Source of the DNA: an uncultured Shewanella sp.
GTDB lineage: Bacteria; Pseudomonadota; Gammaproteobacteria; Enterobacterales; Shewanellaceae
Direction: 5' to 3'
DNA: 39,384 nt
Assembly (NCBI RefSeq): GCF_947491715.1
Contig: NZ_CANLKR010000042.1
Coordinates: 1 to 39,384 of the forward strand
Both the position numbers and the translations under genes were made by a program. Positions 1 to 8,681 of this stretch are shown one piece after another. Below the pieces are notes generated by a model that saw only the letters and a program-made list of their open reading frames with translations, did no database searches and had not been told where the DNA came from. How positions within the stretch are numbered: position 1 is the first letter of the stretch; the number at the start of each line of letters is the position of its first letter.

Positions 1-351
1 AATACGCCGGGTCCGGTAGGGCCAATTCCGGTGCCGTACCCGAATATTTCACAAGGTAACATGTGTAATCCGGGGACAGCGGCATTGAGTGTTTTAGTGG
101 ATGGGGGTCCATCGATAAACCAAGGGTCAATAATCACCTTAAGCAGTGGTGATAATGCGGGTGCGGTAGGCGGTGTGGCGTCAGGAATGATGATGGGGCC
201 GACGACGTTTAAGATGGGGAGTATGGGGGTGATGGTAGAGGGTTTACCGGCGATGCGGTTAACGAGCATGACAGGACAAAATGGGATGTCGCCGAATTGT
301 CCCGGAGTGACCTTGGCCCCCTCGCAAGTCAAAGTCATGTACATGAAGTGA
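1..351 (+). CDS. PAAR-like DUF4150 protein, 3' part only
   Basis: The reading frame is open from the first base, so the true start lies left of the window; a GTG at 31 is in frame but internal to the domain. The first codons read NTPGPVGPIPVPYPN, the proline-rich opening typical of DUF4150 (PAAR-like) proteins, followed by a glycine/methionine-rich body containing NPGTAALSV and GLPAMRLTS. Members of this family sit on the VgrG tip of type VI secretion systems, alone or as the N-terminal part of larger effectors. This one stops at the domain's end, so it would be a stand-alone tip adaptor unless fused upstream. No other recognised T6SS gene lies downstream; any partner would be to the left. 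The family call is fairly sure; the role is by family. Confidence 0.75.
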   Translation, partial: NTPGPVGPIPVPYPNISQGNMCNPGTAALSVLVDGGPSINQGSIITLSSGDNAGAVGGVASGMMMGPTTFKMGSMGVMVEGLPAMRLTSMTGQNGMSPNCPGVTLAPSQVKVMYMK

Positions 352-493
352 GGTATCATGTCAGTGCTTTTTTGTAAAGTGATACTGTAGATTATCCTTT
401 ACAACACTTTCTTTATGTTGATATTTCTCCACTGTCTTCTCTGCGCTATTTTGGTTAAGCTGAAAACATTGACCATGTTTTTAGGAAAAGTTA

Positions 494-1336
494 ATGTTAA
501 CAGAAGAGCAAAAAACAGACTATCAACAGCAGGGTTTTGTGGTGTTAAAGGAGGTCATCACGCCTCAATGGTTAAAGGCACTTCAAGCGCGAGCCGCCGT
601 TTGGGTGAATGATTGCCAAGATGGTAATAGACAGCATATTTTTAGTACAAAAGATAATAATCGCACCAATGATGATTATTTCCTGGATTCCGCTGAGGAC
701 GTGCGCTGTTTTTTTGAAGCAGAAGCTTTTGATTGTGATGGTCAGTTTGTACAGCAAAAACACTTATGCATTAATAAAATTGGCCATGCGCTTCATGAAC
801 TCGATTCTGTTTTTAATGTTTTTAGTCATTTAGCTATTTGGGGGGAAATTGCCCATGGTTTAGGGCTTAAACAACCTCAAATCCGTCAGTCTATGTATAT
901 CTATAAACAGCCCAGAATTGGCGGTGAGGTCAATTGGCATCAAGATGCTAGCTTTTTTTATACTGTCCCTCAGAGCGTGATAACATTTTGGTTTGCTATT
1001 GAGGATGCCACTTTACAAAATGGCTGTTTATGGATTGAACCTAAAGGGCACTTGGGTCCTTTAAGGGAACGGTTTAACAGAACAGGCAAGCAAACACATA
1101 TGCAAGTCTTAAGTGATGTACCTTGGCCAACAGAAACAGGGGTACCACTTGAGGTGAAAGCGGGCAGCTTAGTTGTATTTCATGGGCTATTACCCCATTA
1201 CAGTGCAGCAAATCGCTCAGCTCATTCTCGTCAGGCTTACACTTTACATGTTACCGATGGAGCGTGTGTTTTTGCCAAGGAAAATTGGTTACAGGCCAAT
1301 AAATGGCCATTAAGAGGGTTTGAAGATAATACGTGA
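494..1336 (+). CDS. PhyH-family Fe(II)/2-oxoglutarate dioxygenase
   Basis: This 280-residue protein belongs to the phytanoyl-CoA dioxygenase (PhyH) family. The iron triad is visible: H149 and D151 in NWHQDASFF, then H235 in LLPHYSAANRS, with R246 in the position that binds the 2-oxoglutarate carboxylate; the 11-residue spacing between H235 and R246 matches human PHYH. The N-terminus (TDYQQQGFVVLKEVI) is the usual PhyH opening. The predicted reaction is oxidative hydroxylation of an unidentified substrate with 2-oxoglutarate and O2 in the cytosol. An AGGAAAAG-like ribosome site precedes the ATG. A VOC-fold gene follows 73 bp downstream on the same strand, so the two may be co-expressed, but nothing shows a shared pathway. 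Confidence 0.82.
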   Translation: MLTEEQKTDYQQQGFVVLKEVITPQWLKALQARAAVWVNDCQDGNRQHIFSTKDNNRTNDDYFLDSAEDVRCFFEAEAFDCDGQFVQQKHLCINKIGHALHELDSVFNVFSHLAIWGEIAHGLGLKQPQIRQSMYIYKQPRIGGEVNWHQDASFFYTVPQSVITFWFAIEDATLQNGCLWIEPKGHLGPLRERFNRTGKQTHMQVLSDVPWPTETGVPLEVKAGSLVVFHGLLPHYSAANRSAHSRQAYTLHVTDGACVFAKENWLQANKWPLRGFEDNT

Positions 1337-1409
1337 TGTTAGCCCGTTTCTTGTGGACTGTTTACTGATATTATCTATTTCAAGGTAAAAGTCTGAAGGT
1401 CGTAATAAT

Positions 1410-1829
1410 ATGCAACAAGCACTCGTTCACGTAGCACTAGTGGTAAAAGACTATGATGAAGCTATTGACTTTTATGTTAATAAGCTCAATTTTGAATTAA
1501 TTGAAGACACTTATCAAACCGAGCAGGATAAACGTTGGGTGGTGGTCTCTCCTCCAGGATCGCAAGGGGCAACCTTGTTATTGGCGAAAGCATCAAAACC
1601 TGAACAAGAGCAAGTAGTGGGTCAACAAACTGCAGGAAGGGTGTTTTTATTTTTAAGCACAGATGATTTTTGGCGGGATTATCATCGAATGGTCGCTGAA
1701 GGGATCACATTTGTCCGTGAACCCGCCGAGCAAGATTACGGCACGGTGGCGGTATTTGAAGATCTTTATGGTAATTTATGGGATCTATTGGAATTTAATG
1801 ATGAGCATCCCATGGCCAAAAGAATGTAA
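1410..1829 (+). CDS. VOC-family (glyoxalase/dioxygenase-fold) protein
   Basis: A 139-residue protein with one vicinal-oxygen-chelate domain spanning nearly its full length. It opens with HVALVVKDYDEAIDFYVNKL, where H7 is the expected first metal ligand, and closes with FEDLYGNLWDLLEF, where E128 is the expected last ligand. The family includes glyoxalase I, extradiol dioxygenases and fosfomycin or bleomycin resistance proteins; nothing in the sequence picks one. It has no signal peptide or membrane segment and is expected in the cytosol. It follows the PhyH-type gene and is followed by a strong hairpin at 1874-1908. Family is clear, substrate unknown. Confidence 0.85.
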   Translation: MQQALVHVALVVKDYDEAIDFYVNKLNFELIEDTYQTEQDKRWVVVSPPGSQGATLLLAKASKPEQEQVVGQQTAGRVFLFLSTDDFWRDYHRMVAEGITFVREPAEQDYGTVAVFEDLYGNLWDLLEFNDEHPMAKRM

Positions 1830-1873
1830 TACTGTGTTTGGAGGGTATAAAGGCGCTTTCATTTTTAAAATGA

Positions 1874-1908
1874 GCGATACCATCGAATAAGCCATTTGAT
1901 GGTATCGC
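1874..1908. terminator. Strong stem-loop after the VOC gene
   Basis: GCGATACCATC at 1874-1884 pairs perfectly with GATGGTATCGC at 1898-1908 around a 13-base loop. It lies 45 bases after the VOC stop codon. There is no T-run on the + side, so it may be a transcript end-protecting hairpin or a Rho-assisted stop rather than a classical intrinsic terminator. The remainder of the 353-base gap (1830-2182) is the upstream region of glcB; I saw no clear further element in it. Confidence 0.45.
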
Positions 1909-2182
1909 CCCAGATCAGGCACCTTTGAAATATTACTGGTATCACTTGTGTCTCTTTAATCCTTATTGTCAGTATTGAACGGGAAGCCTTAAATTGACAT
2001 TTTGGTTCTTATCCCTCTTTTAGTTTCGAGAGATTCACTATTCATTTGATAAATGTTAATCATAACCATGATAAATTAGTGAAATGAAAGTGCCTTGAGA
2101 TAGACTGGAAAAATGGCATGTTTTATATTTCAACAGGATGGACGCGCTTTATGGCATTCACCTCATTACATGGGATGGTTTT

Positions 2183-4354
2183 ATGACGACACGTATACAA
2201 GTGGGCGGACTGAATGTTGCGGCAGGGTTATGGCAATTAGTCGATGAAAGAATGTTAAGTGGAATAGGGATTAAATCCAATGATTTCTGGGCTAAATTTG
2301 AACAAATTGTCAATGAGCTTACCCCTATCAATAAAGCGTTGTTAGTTAAAAGGGAGCAATTTCAATCTCAAATTGATGATTGGCACCGAGCTCATCAGGG
2401 GAAAGACTTTGATCCCGTGCGTTACAAAATGTTTTTACAAGATATTGGTTATTTATTACCGCTGGGTGTTGATTTTTCTGTTGAGACGAAAAATATTGAT
2501 CGTGAAATCACTGAGCAAGCTGGGCCTCAATTAGTGGTGCCCGTTAAAAATGCTCGTTTTGCTTTGAATGCGGCGAATGCTCGTTGGGGCAGTTTGTATG
2601 ATGCTTTATATGGCACCGATGCGATTAGCGATGAGGGGGGGGCTGAAAAAGGAGCGTTTTTTAATCCTGTTAGGGGAGAAAAGGTGATCCAGTTTGCTAA
2701 GCAGCACCTGGATATCGTCGCACCTTTGGAAGATAACAGCCATGCTGATGCGATGCGATATTTCATTGAAGATGGGCTATTGCAAGTTGCCTTAGAGGAT
2801 GGTCGAATTACTGCCTTGATTGAGCCCAGTAAATTTGTTGGTTATACAGGAGTGTGCCAACAACCGACTTCTATTTTACTTAAAAATCATGGGCTACATG
2901 TCGATATTCTAATTGATAGCCAAAGCGATGTTGGCAAAATGGACAAGGCGGGAGTCAAAGATTTATTGGTTGAGGCGGCTGTTACAACAATTATGGACTG
3001 TGAAGACTCCGTTGCGGCGGTGGACAGTGAAGACAAAATTGAAGTGTATCGAAATTGGCTAGGATTGATGCAAGGTGTGTTGAGTGAGAAAGTCAATAAA
3101 AATGGACGTCGGATCACACGTACTTTACAAGATGATCGTCATTACTTGACTCCCACTGGAGAGCCACTGACGTTACCTGGGCGCAGCTTATTGTTCGTAC
3201 GCAATGTCGGTCACTTAATGATGACCGATGCCGTGTTGAATAAAAACAATGAAGCGATACCGGAAGGAATACTGGATGGTATGCTCACTGTGTTAGCCGC
3301 TATGCATGACTTGAAAGGATTAAATAATGGTCGAGTGAACAGTCGAGCTGGCAGCGTTAATATTGTTAAACCTAAAATGCATGGGCCAGAAGAAGTGGCG
3401 TTTACTTGCACCTTGTTTGCACGTATTGAAGATGCTTTAGGCTTAGCACGTAATACAATCAAACTTGGGATTATGGATGAAGAGCGCAGAACCACAGTCA
3501 ACTTAAAAGCCTGCATTCGAGAAGCAAAACACAGAGTGGTCTTTATTAATACTGGCTTTTTAGATAGAACAGGGGATGAAATTCACACCTCTATGCATGC
3601 TGGACCTATGGTACCAAAATCGCAAATGAAGCAAGCGCCTTGGCTTAATGCTTATGAAGATTGGAATGTGGATATTGGTTTGGCTTGTGGTTTACAAGGG
3701 CATGGACAAATAGGTAAAGGCATGTGGGCTATGCCTGATGAAATGGCAGCGATGTTGGCTGATAAAATTGCCCACCCTAGGGCTGGCGCGAATACGGCGT
3801 GGGTTCCGTCACCTAATGCGGCTGTTTTACACTCGACTCATTACCACTTAATTGATGTGAAGGCGTATCAAAACCGAATCAAACAACATGCTCGTGCCAG
3901 TATTGATACATTATTGACTTTGCCTCTGATGCCTGATGAAGAGGCGTTGACACTAGAGCAAGTTCAACAAGAATTAGATAATAATGCACAAAGTATTTTA
4001 GGTTATGTGGTTCGCTGGGTTGATCAAGGCATTGGTTGTTCAAAAGTGTTAGATATTAACCATGTGGGGTTGATGGAAGATAGAGCAACATTGCGTATAT
4101 CTTCTCAACATATGGCCAATTGGTTATTGCATGGTATTTGTACTCAAGCACAAGTGTTGTCGGCATTAAAGCGAATGGCTAAGGTGGTGGACAGCCAAAA
4201 CAGGGATGACCCTCTGTATCAACCTATGTCTCCTGATTATACGGGATTGGCCTTTAAAGCGGCTTGCGATCTGATTTTTGAAGGACAAGCCCAGCCATCG
4301 GGCTATACAGAGCCTTTGTTGCATCAATATCGAATCAAAGCAAAAATAAACTAG
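2183..4354 (+). CDS. glcB: Malate synthase G
   Basis: Condenses glyoxylate with acetyl-CoA to malate, the second step of the glyoxylate/glycolate route, in the cytosol. The sequence is collinear with E. coli GlcB over its whole length, including ITEQAGPQLVVPVKNARFAL, NARWGSLYDALYGTD, TTIMDCEDSVAAVD, GRSLLFVRNVGHLM, KPKMHGPEEVAF, GIMDEERRT, GANTAWVPSPNAA and EDRATLRISSQH, which carry the substrate- and Mg-binding residues and the catalytic Asp. The ATG at 2183 gives 723 residues, the E. coli length, and has GGGATGG just upstream; an in-frame ATG at 2138 would add 15 unsupported residues. The gene stands alone and converges with adhE on a shared terminator. No isocitrate lyase gene is in the window. 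Confidence 0.96.
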   Translation: MTTRIQVGGLNVAAGLWQLVDERMLSGIGIKSNDFWAKFEQIVNELTPINKALLVKREQFQSQIDDWHRAHQGKDFDPVRYKMFLQDIGYLLPLGVDFSVETKNIDREITEQAGPQLVVPVKNARFALNAANARWGSLYDALYGTDAISDEGGAEKGAFFNPVRGEKVIQFAKQHLDIVAPLEDNSHADAMRYFIEDGLLQVALEDGRITALIEPSKFVGYTGVCQQPTSILLKNHGLHVDILIDSQSDVGKMDKAGVKDLLVEAAVTTIMDCEDSVAAVDSEDKIEVYRNWLGLMQGVLSEKVNKNGRRITRTLQDDRHYLTPTGEPLTLPGRSLLFVRNVGHLMMTDAVLNKNNEAIPEGILDGMLTVLAAMHDLKGLNNGRVNSRAGSVNIVKPKMHGPEEVAFTCTLFARIEDALGLARNTIKLGIMDEERRTTVNLKACIREAKHRVVFINTGFLDRTGDEIHTSMHAGPMVPKSQMKQAPWLNAYEDWNVDIGLACGLQGHGQIGKGMWAMPDEMAAMLADKIAHPRAGANTAWVPSPNAAVLHSTHYHLIDVKAYQNRIKQHARASIDTLLTLPLMPDEEALTLEQVQQELDNNAQSILGYVVRWVDQGIGCSKVLDINHVGLMEDRATLRISSQHMANWLLHGICTQAQVLSALKRMAKVVDSQNRDDPLYQPMSPDYTGLAFKAACDLIFEGQAQPSGYTEPLLHQYRIKAKIN

Positions 4355-4360
4355 CCAAGA

Positions 4361-4385
4361 AAAGCCCGCTTTGATAGCGGGCTTT
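4361..4385. terminator. Shared terminator between glcB and adhE
   Basis: AAAGCCCGCT (4361-4370) and AGCGGGCTTT (4376-4385) form a perfect 10-bp GC-rich stem with a TTGAT loop, 6 bases past the glcB stop. The stem ends in TTT on both strands and sits between converging genes, so it probably ends transcription from both sides. Confidence 0.85.
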
Positions 4386-4426
4386 ATGATTTTTGGCTAG
4401 ATCACACGAAGCGGTTACCCTAGGTG

Positions 4427-7027
4427 TTATTCATCTTGATAAGCTTTGCCATAATAACTGGCAATAAGAATACTTTTTAGCTCGCTGATCAGTGGATAAC
4501 GAGGGTTCGCCCCTGTGCATTGATCGTCAAAGGCTTCTTCAGCCAATTCATCAAGTTTACTCATAAATAAGTTTTCATCGACTCCAGCGGCTTGAATGGA
4601 AGGAGGGATCCCAATTTGAGATTTTAGCTGTTCCACTTTATCGATCAGTAATTGTAACTTCTCCTGTGCACTGTCACCGCCTAATTTGAGATGATCGGTA
4701 ATTTCACCATAACGGCAAAGTGCTTTAGGTCTATCATATTGACTAAACGCAGCCTGTTTTGTTGGAATATCAGTGGCATTAAAACGGATGACATTGGTGA
4801 TCAGTAGTGCATTGGCGAGGCCGTGTGCAAGGTGAAATTCAGCGCCAATTTTATGGGCGAGTGAATGGCATACCCCTAAAAAGGCGTTTGCAAAAGCGAT
4901 CCCTGCGATGGTGGCGGCATTATGCACTTTCTCGCGAGCGATGGGGGCATTTTCTCCTTGTTCGTAGGCATCGGGAAGGTATTCGCATAATAGGTTGAGG
5001 GCTTGTAAGGCCTGACCATCACTGTATTCATTGGCCATGACGCTTACATAGGCTTCTAACGCATGGGTAACGGCATCTATTCCACCAAAAGCGGTCAGTG
5101 TTTTCGGCATATGCATCACCAAGTTAGGATCAACAATGGCCATATTAGGGGTGAGTTGATAATCCGCAATAGGGTATTTCATGCCCGTTTTTTCATCGGT
5201 GACCACAGCAAAAGGCGTGACTTCTGAGCCTGTTCCAGACGTGGTAGGGATAGCAACCATCATGGCCTTTTCACCCATTTTAGGAAATTCGTAGATACGT
5301 TTACGAATATCCATAAATCGGCGGGCTAAATCAGCGAAATGTACATCGGGATGTTCATACATGACCCAGATTATCTTAGCGGCATCCATCGGGGATCCAC
5401 CGCCAAGAGCGATAATGACATCAGGTTGAAAATTCTGAGCCATTTTAGTACCTTGCTCAACAATGGCCATAGTGGGATCGGCCTCGACATCATAAAAAAC
5501 ATCTGTTGTAAGCCCTTGTGCTTTTAAAATACTCAATGTCTCATCGCAATAACCGTTATTGAAGAGGTATTTATCCGTGATGATTAAAGCGCGTTTTTTA
5601 TGGTTAATTTCTTCAAGAGCAATGGGTAAACAACCTCTGCGGAAATAAATAGAGGCTGGTAATTTGTGCCACAACATATTTTCAGCCCTCTTGGCGATCA
5701 TTTTTTTATTAATTAAGTGGCTTGGGCCCACATTTTCAGAAATGGAGTTGCCACCCCAAGAACCGCAACCTAATGTGAGTGATGGTGCCAGTTTAAAATT
5801 ATACAGATCGCCAATCCCTCCCTGTGATGCGGGGGTGTTGATTAAAATGCGTGCGGTTTTCATTTTAAAACCAAAGTCTTTTATTCGCAGCTCTTGTGTA
5901 TCTTGATCGGTATAAAGACCGGATGTATGGCCAATTCCGCCTAATTTGACTAAGGCATCGGCTTTATCTACGGCATCATTGAAATCTGTCGCACGATACA
6001 TACCCAGTAAAGGAGAGAGTTTTTCATGTGCAAAGGCTTCATCATTATTAATGTCAGTGACTTCTGCAATTAAAATGCGAGTCTGTGGGGGCACGGTTAA
6101 CTTAGCCATAGCAGCAATATCGATAGCGCTTTGCCCAACAATATCCGCATTTAATCCACCATTTTGTAAAATAACGGTTTGCAGTGCATCATGCTCTGTT
6201 TGAGTTAATAAATAACCGCCATGTTCAGCAAAGCGTTTTTTAACAACATCATAAACCTCATCAACCACCACAATGGCTTGTTCAGAAGCGCATACGACCC
6301 CATTATCAAAGGTTTTTGACATAATAATGGAGCTGACGGCACGCTTTACATCGGCGGTTTCATCAATGACGATGGGAGTATTACCGGCGCCAACACCAAT
6401 GGCAGGTTTACCTGATGAATAGGCGGCTTTCACCATACCTGGACCTCCCGTTGCGAGAATAAGGTTGAGATCGGGGTGTGTCATCAGTTGGTGTGAAAGT
6501 GGGACACTAGGCTCATCAATCCAACCAATAATATCTTTTGGTGCGCCAGCTTCAATGGCGGCCTCTAATACTAACTTTGCCGCCATAATCGTGGCACTTT
6601 TAGCGCGAGGGTGAGGCGAAAAGATGATCCCATTACGGGTTTTAAGGCTGATTAAGGCTTTAAAAATGGCGGTTGAGGTGGGATTAGTTGTTGGAATAAT
6701 ACCGCAGATCAAGCCCACGGGCTCAGCAAGCGTGATGGTACCAAAGGTGGGATCTTCTTCTAAAATCCCGCAAGTCTTGTCATCTTTGTATTTATGATAA
6801 ATATATTCGGAGGCGAAGTGGTTTTTAATTACTTTATCTTCCATTACACCCATTTGCGTCTCCTCTACAGCAAGTTTAGCCAATGGGATCCTTGCGTTCG
6901 CAGCAGCTAACGCCGCTGCTCTAAAGATAATGTCAACTTGCTCTTGACTGAACGTGGCAAAATGGGCTTGGGCCATTTTAACTTTATGAATTAATTGATT
7001 GAGTGTTTGCTCATTTGTGACAGTCAT
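4427..7027 (-). CDS. adhE: Bifunctional acetaldehyde-CoA/alcohol dehydrogenase AdhE
   Basis: Reduces acetyl-CoA to acetaldehyde and then to ethanol, regenerating NAD+ in fermentation; the enzyme forms long cytosolic filaments (spirosomes) in relatives. The N-terminal half (about 1-440) is an aldehyde dehydrogenase with catalytic Cys at residue 246 in NGVVCASEQ, the same number as in E. coli AdhE. The C-terminal half (about 450-866) is an iron-dependent alcohol dehydrogenase with the GGGSPMDAAK nucleotide motif, TTSGTGSE, and the metal-binding HSLAHKIGAEFHLAHG stretch. At 866 residues it is slightly shorter than the E. coli protein at its C-terminus. GGAG lies 5 bases before the ATG. A consensus CRP site at 7137-7152 suggests catabolite control. 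Monocistronic, converging with glcB. Confidence 0.97.
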   Translation of the reverse strand: MTVTNEQTLNQLIHKVKMAQAHFATFSQEQVDIIFRAAALAAANARIPLAKLAVEETQMGVMEDKVIKNHFASEYIYHKYKDDKTCGILEEDPTFGTITLAEPVGLICGIIPTTNPTSTAIFKALISLKTRNGIIFSPHPRAKSATIMAAKLVLEAAIEAGAPKDIIGWIDEPSVPLSHQLMTHPDLNLILATGGPGMVKAAYSSGKPAIGVGAGNTPIVIDETADVKRAVSSIIMSKTFDNGVVCASEQAIVVVDEVYDVVKKRFAEHGGYLLTQTEHDALQTVILQNGGLNADIVGQSAIDIAAMAKLTVPPQTRILIAEVTDINNDEAFAHEKLSPLLGMYRATDFNDAVDKADALVKLGGIGHTSGLYTDQDTQELRIKDFGFKMKTARILINTPASQGGIGDLYNFKLAPSLTLGCGSWGGNSISENVGPSHLINKKMIAKRAENMLWHKLPASIYFRRGCLPIALEEINHKKRALIITDKYLFNNGYCDETLSILKAQGLTTDVFYDVEADPTMAIVEQGTKMAQNFQPDVIIALGGGSPMDAAKIIWVMYEHPDVHFADLARRFMDIRKRIYEFPKMGEKAMMVAIPTTSGTGSEVTPFAVVTDEKTGMKYPIADYQLTPNMAIVDPNLVMHMPKTLTAFGGIDAVTHALEAYVSVMANEYSDGQALQALNLLCEYLPDAYEQGENAPIAREKVHNAATIAGIAFANAFLGVCHSLAHKIGAEFHLAHGLANALLITNVIRFNATDIPTKQAAFSQYDRPKALCRYGEITDHLKLGGDSAQEKLQLLIDKVEQLKSQIGIPPSIQAAGVDENLFMSKLDELAEEAFDDQCTGANPRYPLISELKSILIASYYGKAYQDE

Positions 7028-7136
7028 AACGTCTCCAATAAAAAATACAGCACACCTTGAAATACATTTATTTCGATGAAATTTTTCAGCTGCCTTATCA
7101 ACTATAGAAAAAATACCGCGATTTGGCCGTAATAAC

Positions 7137-7152
7137 TGTGAACAAAATCACA
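7137..7152. promoter_or_regulatory. Predicted CRP-cAMP site upstream of adhE
   Basis: TGTGAACAAAATCACA is a perfect match to the TGTGA-N6-TCACA consensus, about 110 bases before the adhE start codon. The next gene upstream (7463-8110) also runs on the minus strand and ends here, so adhE is the only plausible target. The match is visible in the sequence; the binding is inferred. Confidence 0.7.
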
Positions 7153-7324
7153 TACTAAAAGTAAGGTTAATGAAGGCCAAGATAAATAGAGAGACTTTGC
7201 TTAAAAACTGGGCCTTAATGATGTGGGATTGCTGTTTTGAGGAAGAGAGTAAAGCATGCATCGTTGAGTTTCTCGTTCATTGATGCCTGTTTTTTTGTTT
7301 TAGTTGTTGAGTGTACATTAAAGT

Positions 7325-7350
7325 AGCGGAATAACAGTGTTTATTCCGCT
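7325..7350. terminator. Stem-loop downstream of the heptad-repeat gene
   Basis: AGCGGAATAA (7325-7334) pairs perfectly with TTATTCCGCT (7341-7350) around a 6-base loop. It lies 112 bases beyond the stop of the minus-strand gene at 7463. No long T-run follows on either strand, so the terminator call is moderate. Apart from this and the CRP site, the 435-base gap 7028-7462 shows nothing else that I can name. Confidence 0.4.
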
Positions 7351-7462
7351 TCAATAAGGTGTAACATATTATATTTAATAAAATTTTGTTAATAAATCTC
7401 AATGTATTTAAAAACACTGGTATGTTGACTTATTTTTGTATGCTATTTTCGTTTGGAATAGG

Positions 7463-8110
7463 CTAGTCAAGCATTAATATTCCGCTTTCCAGCATTCTTA
7501 TACTTTCAGCTTCTTCTATCGCTATTTGATTTTGTCTAATACACATAGAATTTAATCCCATATGCACTTGTGCTGTATCCATACGTGTATTGACTTCATC
7601 GATATGGGTATTGGTGGTGTCTATACGAGTATTGGTGGTATCTAAGCGGGTATTTGTTGCATCGAGGTTCGTGCCATGAGTTGCAATATTGGTTGTGTTT
7701 GTGGTGACATTGGTATTTGTAGCTTGAAGGTGTTGATTAATTAGGTGTATGCTACCAAGTACTGCCGACATTTTATCAGCCATAACAGATTTGTGTTCAG
7801 CAATGGCTTTTTTCTCTATGCCTTTTGCTGTGTAGTCTTCAAGCTTTACATCTGTTCTTTTAGAGGTGTAGCTGAGATTATATGAGACATTCACATCGGT
7901 TTTAGCCCCGAGAAAGAAAGAATGTTTAAAGCCTAAATTTGCGCTCGTATCGGTGAGAGCTTTTATTGACACATTTGCACCAAGAACGACTGATTCTTTT
8001 GCTCCGAGAGTGAATGAATAGGCTTGGCTGGCAACAATTTTATATCCTTTGTGGTTAAAAGTATGCTCTGCTTGACCGTTAGTCGGTTTATTAACATCAT
8101 ATTGGGCCAT
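7463..8110 (-). CDS. Uncharacterised protein with beta-rich N-terminus and heptad-repeat coiled coil
   Basis: A 215-residue protein I do not recognise. Residues 1-85 have no signal peptide and show a repetitive alternating pattern (SFTLGAKESVVLGANVSI, then KHSFFLGAKTDVNVSY) of the kind seen in beta-helical spike regions. Residues 90-125 look helical. Residues 131-180 are exact seven-residue repeats of the TNTRLDT/TNTRIDT type, predicting a parallel coiled coil rich in Asn and Thr; at the DNA level these are 21-bp tandem repeats (about 7570-7710). The whole resembles trimeric fibre or spike-accessory proteins, and a T6SS tip gene is in the same window 7 kb away, but a link is only a guess. GAGG sits 7 bases before the ATG. 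Stand-alone gene in AT-rich DNA. Confidence 0.65.
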   Translation of the reverse strand: MAQYDVNKPTNGQAEHTFNHKGYKIVASQAYSFTLGAKESVVLGANVSIKALTDTSANLGFKHSFFLGAKTDVNVSYNLSYTSKRTDVKLEDYTAKGIEKKAIAEHKSVMADKMSAVLGSIHLINQHLQATNTNVTTNTTNIATHGTNLDATNTRLDTTNTRIDTTNTHIDEVNTRMDTAQVHMGLNSMCIRQNQIAIEEAESIRMLESGILMLD

Positions 8111-8219
8111 AGTCTTACCTCACCATTGCGGTTAATCATATAATGCGGTTTAAAATGAAATCAGGCGCATTCGTATCAAGTAAAATGATATTATTTTTAA
8201 TGGAGTTATTTGGGGATAC

Positions 8220-8279
8220 TCAATTTTTATCAATAATAGCTTCGTAATCTTTTGTCATTTCTTGTAAGTTATGAATCAT
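8220..8279 (-). pseudogene. Short protein-like remnant or small ORF
   Basis: On the minus strand the frame reads IENLALSDK, then MIHNLQEMTKDYEAIIDKN and a stop; an in-frame stop lies a few codons before this stretch. Amino-acid composition is protein-like and hydrophilic, as in a C-terminal helix of a longer gene, but there is no ribosome site before the ATG at 8279. I read it as a probable gene remnant. The rest of 8111-8566 is very AT-rich with no other feature that I can support. Confidence 0.2.
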
Positions 8280-8566
8280 GACTTTATCAGATAAGGCTAA
8301 ATTTTCAATGAGTTAATTTTAAGATTGTATTAATATCAATATTAACATTAACTATTATCAATGTGTGTATAGTATTTGTATCAGTATATATGGTTTTTTA
8401 ATTTAATACATTCAGTAGGTTATGGTATTTACGTGATGTTTTTTGTTTTATATTAATTATTTTTTGGTTGTTATTTAATCATCCTTTGTTCTTGTATATA
8501 AATAAAGAATAATGTCATTGAGTGTAAATAATCGTTGATTTAAAAAGTGAGTAATTAATATTTTAA

Positions 8567-8626
8567 AGTAAAAGAGTAAAAGAGTAAAAGAGTAAAAGAG
8601 TAAAAGAGTAAAAGAGTAAAAGAGTA
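8567..8626. repeat. 8-bp tandem array, (AGTAAAAG) x 7.5
   Basis: Seven perfect consecutive copies of AGTAAAAG occupy 8567-8622 and a half copy AGTA follows. There is no sequence decay between units, so the array is young or homogenised and could vary in copy number by slippage. It lies just past the hairpin that follows the minus-strand gene at 8682-9608; on that strand the array reads as T-rich CTTTTACT units. Confidence 0.95.
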
Positions 8627-8666
8627 TAACGCTCACTATGATAAGTCAGAGAGCGTCATTAAGATC
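8626..8666 (-). terminator. Candidate terminator of the 308-residue secreted-protein gene
   Basis: On the minus strand ATGACGCTC pairs with GAGCGTTAT (nine pairs, one G-T) around a loop of about 18 bases, then runs into the T-rich CTCTTTTACTCTTTT strand of the tandem array. It lies about 20 bases after the stop codon at 8682. Position and T-richness fit a terminator; the long loop lowers confidence. Confidence 0.4.
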
Positions 8667-8681
8667 CTATTTAGAAGATAA

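Noticed and set aside
2138..2182. Upstream ATG extending malate synthase by 15 residues
   Set aside because: The later ATG gives exactly the usual 723-residue length and has a better-spaced purine-rich site.
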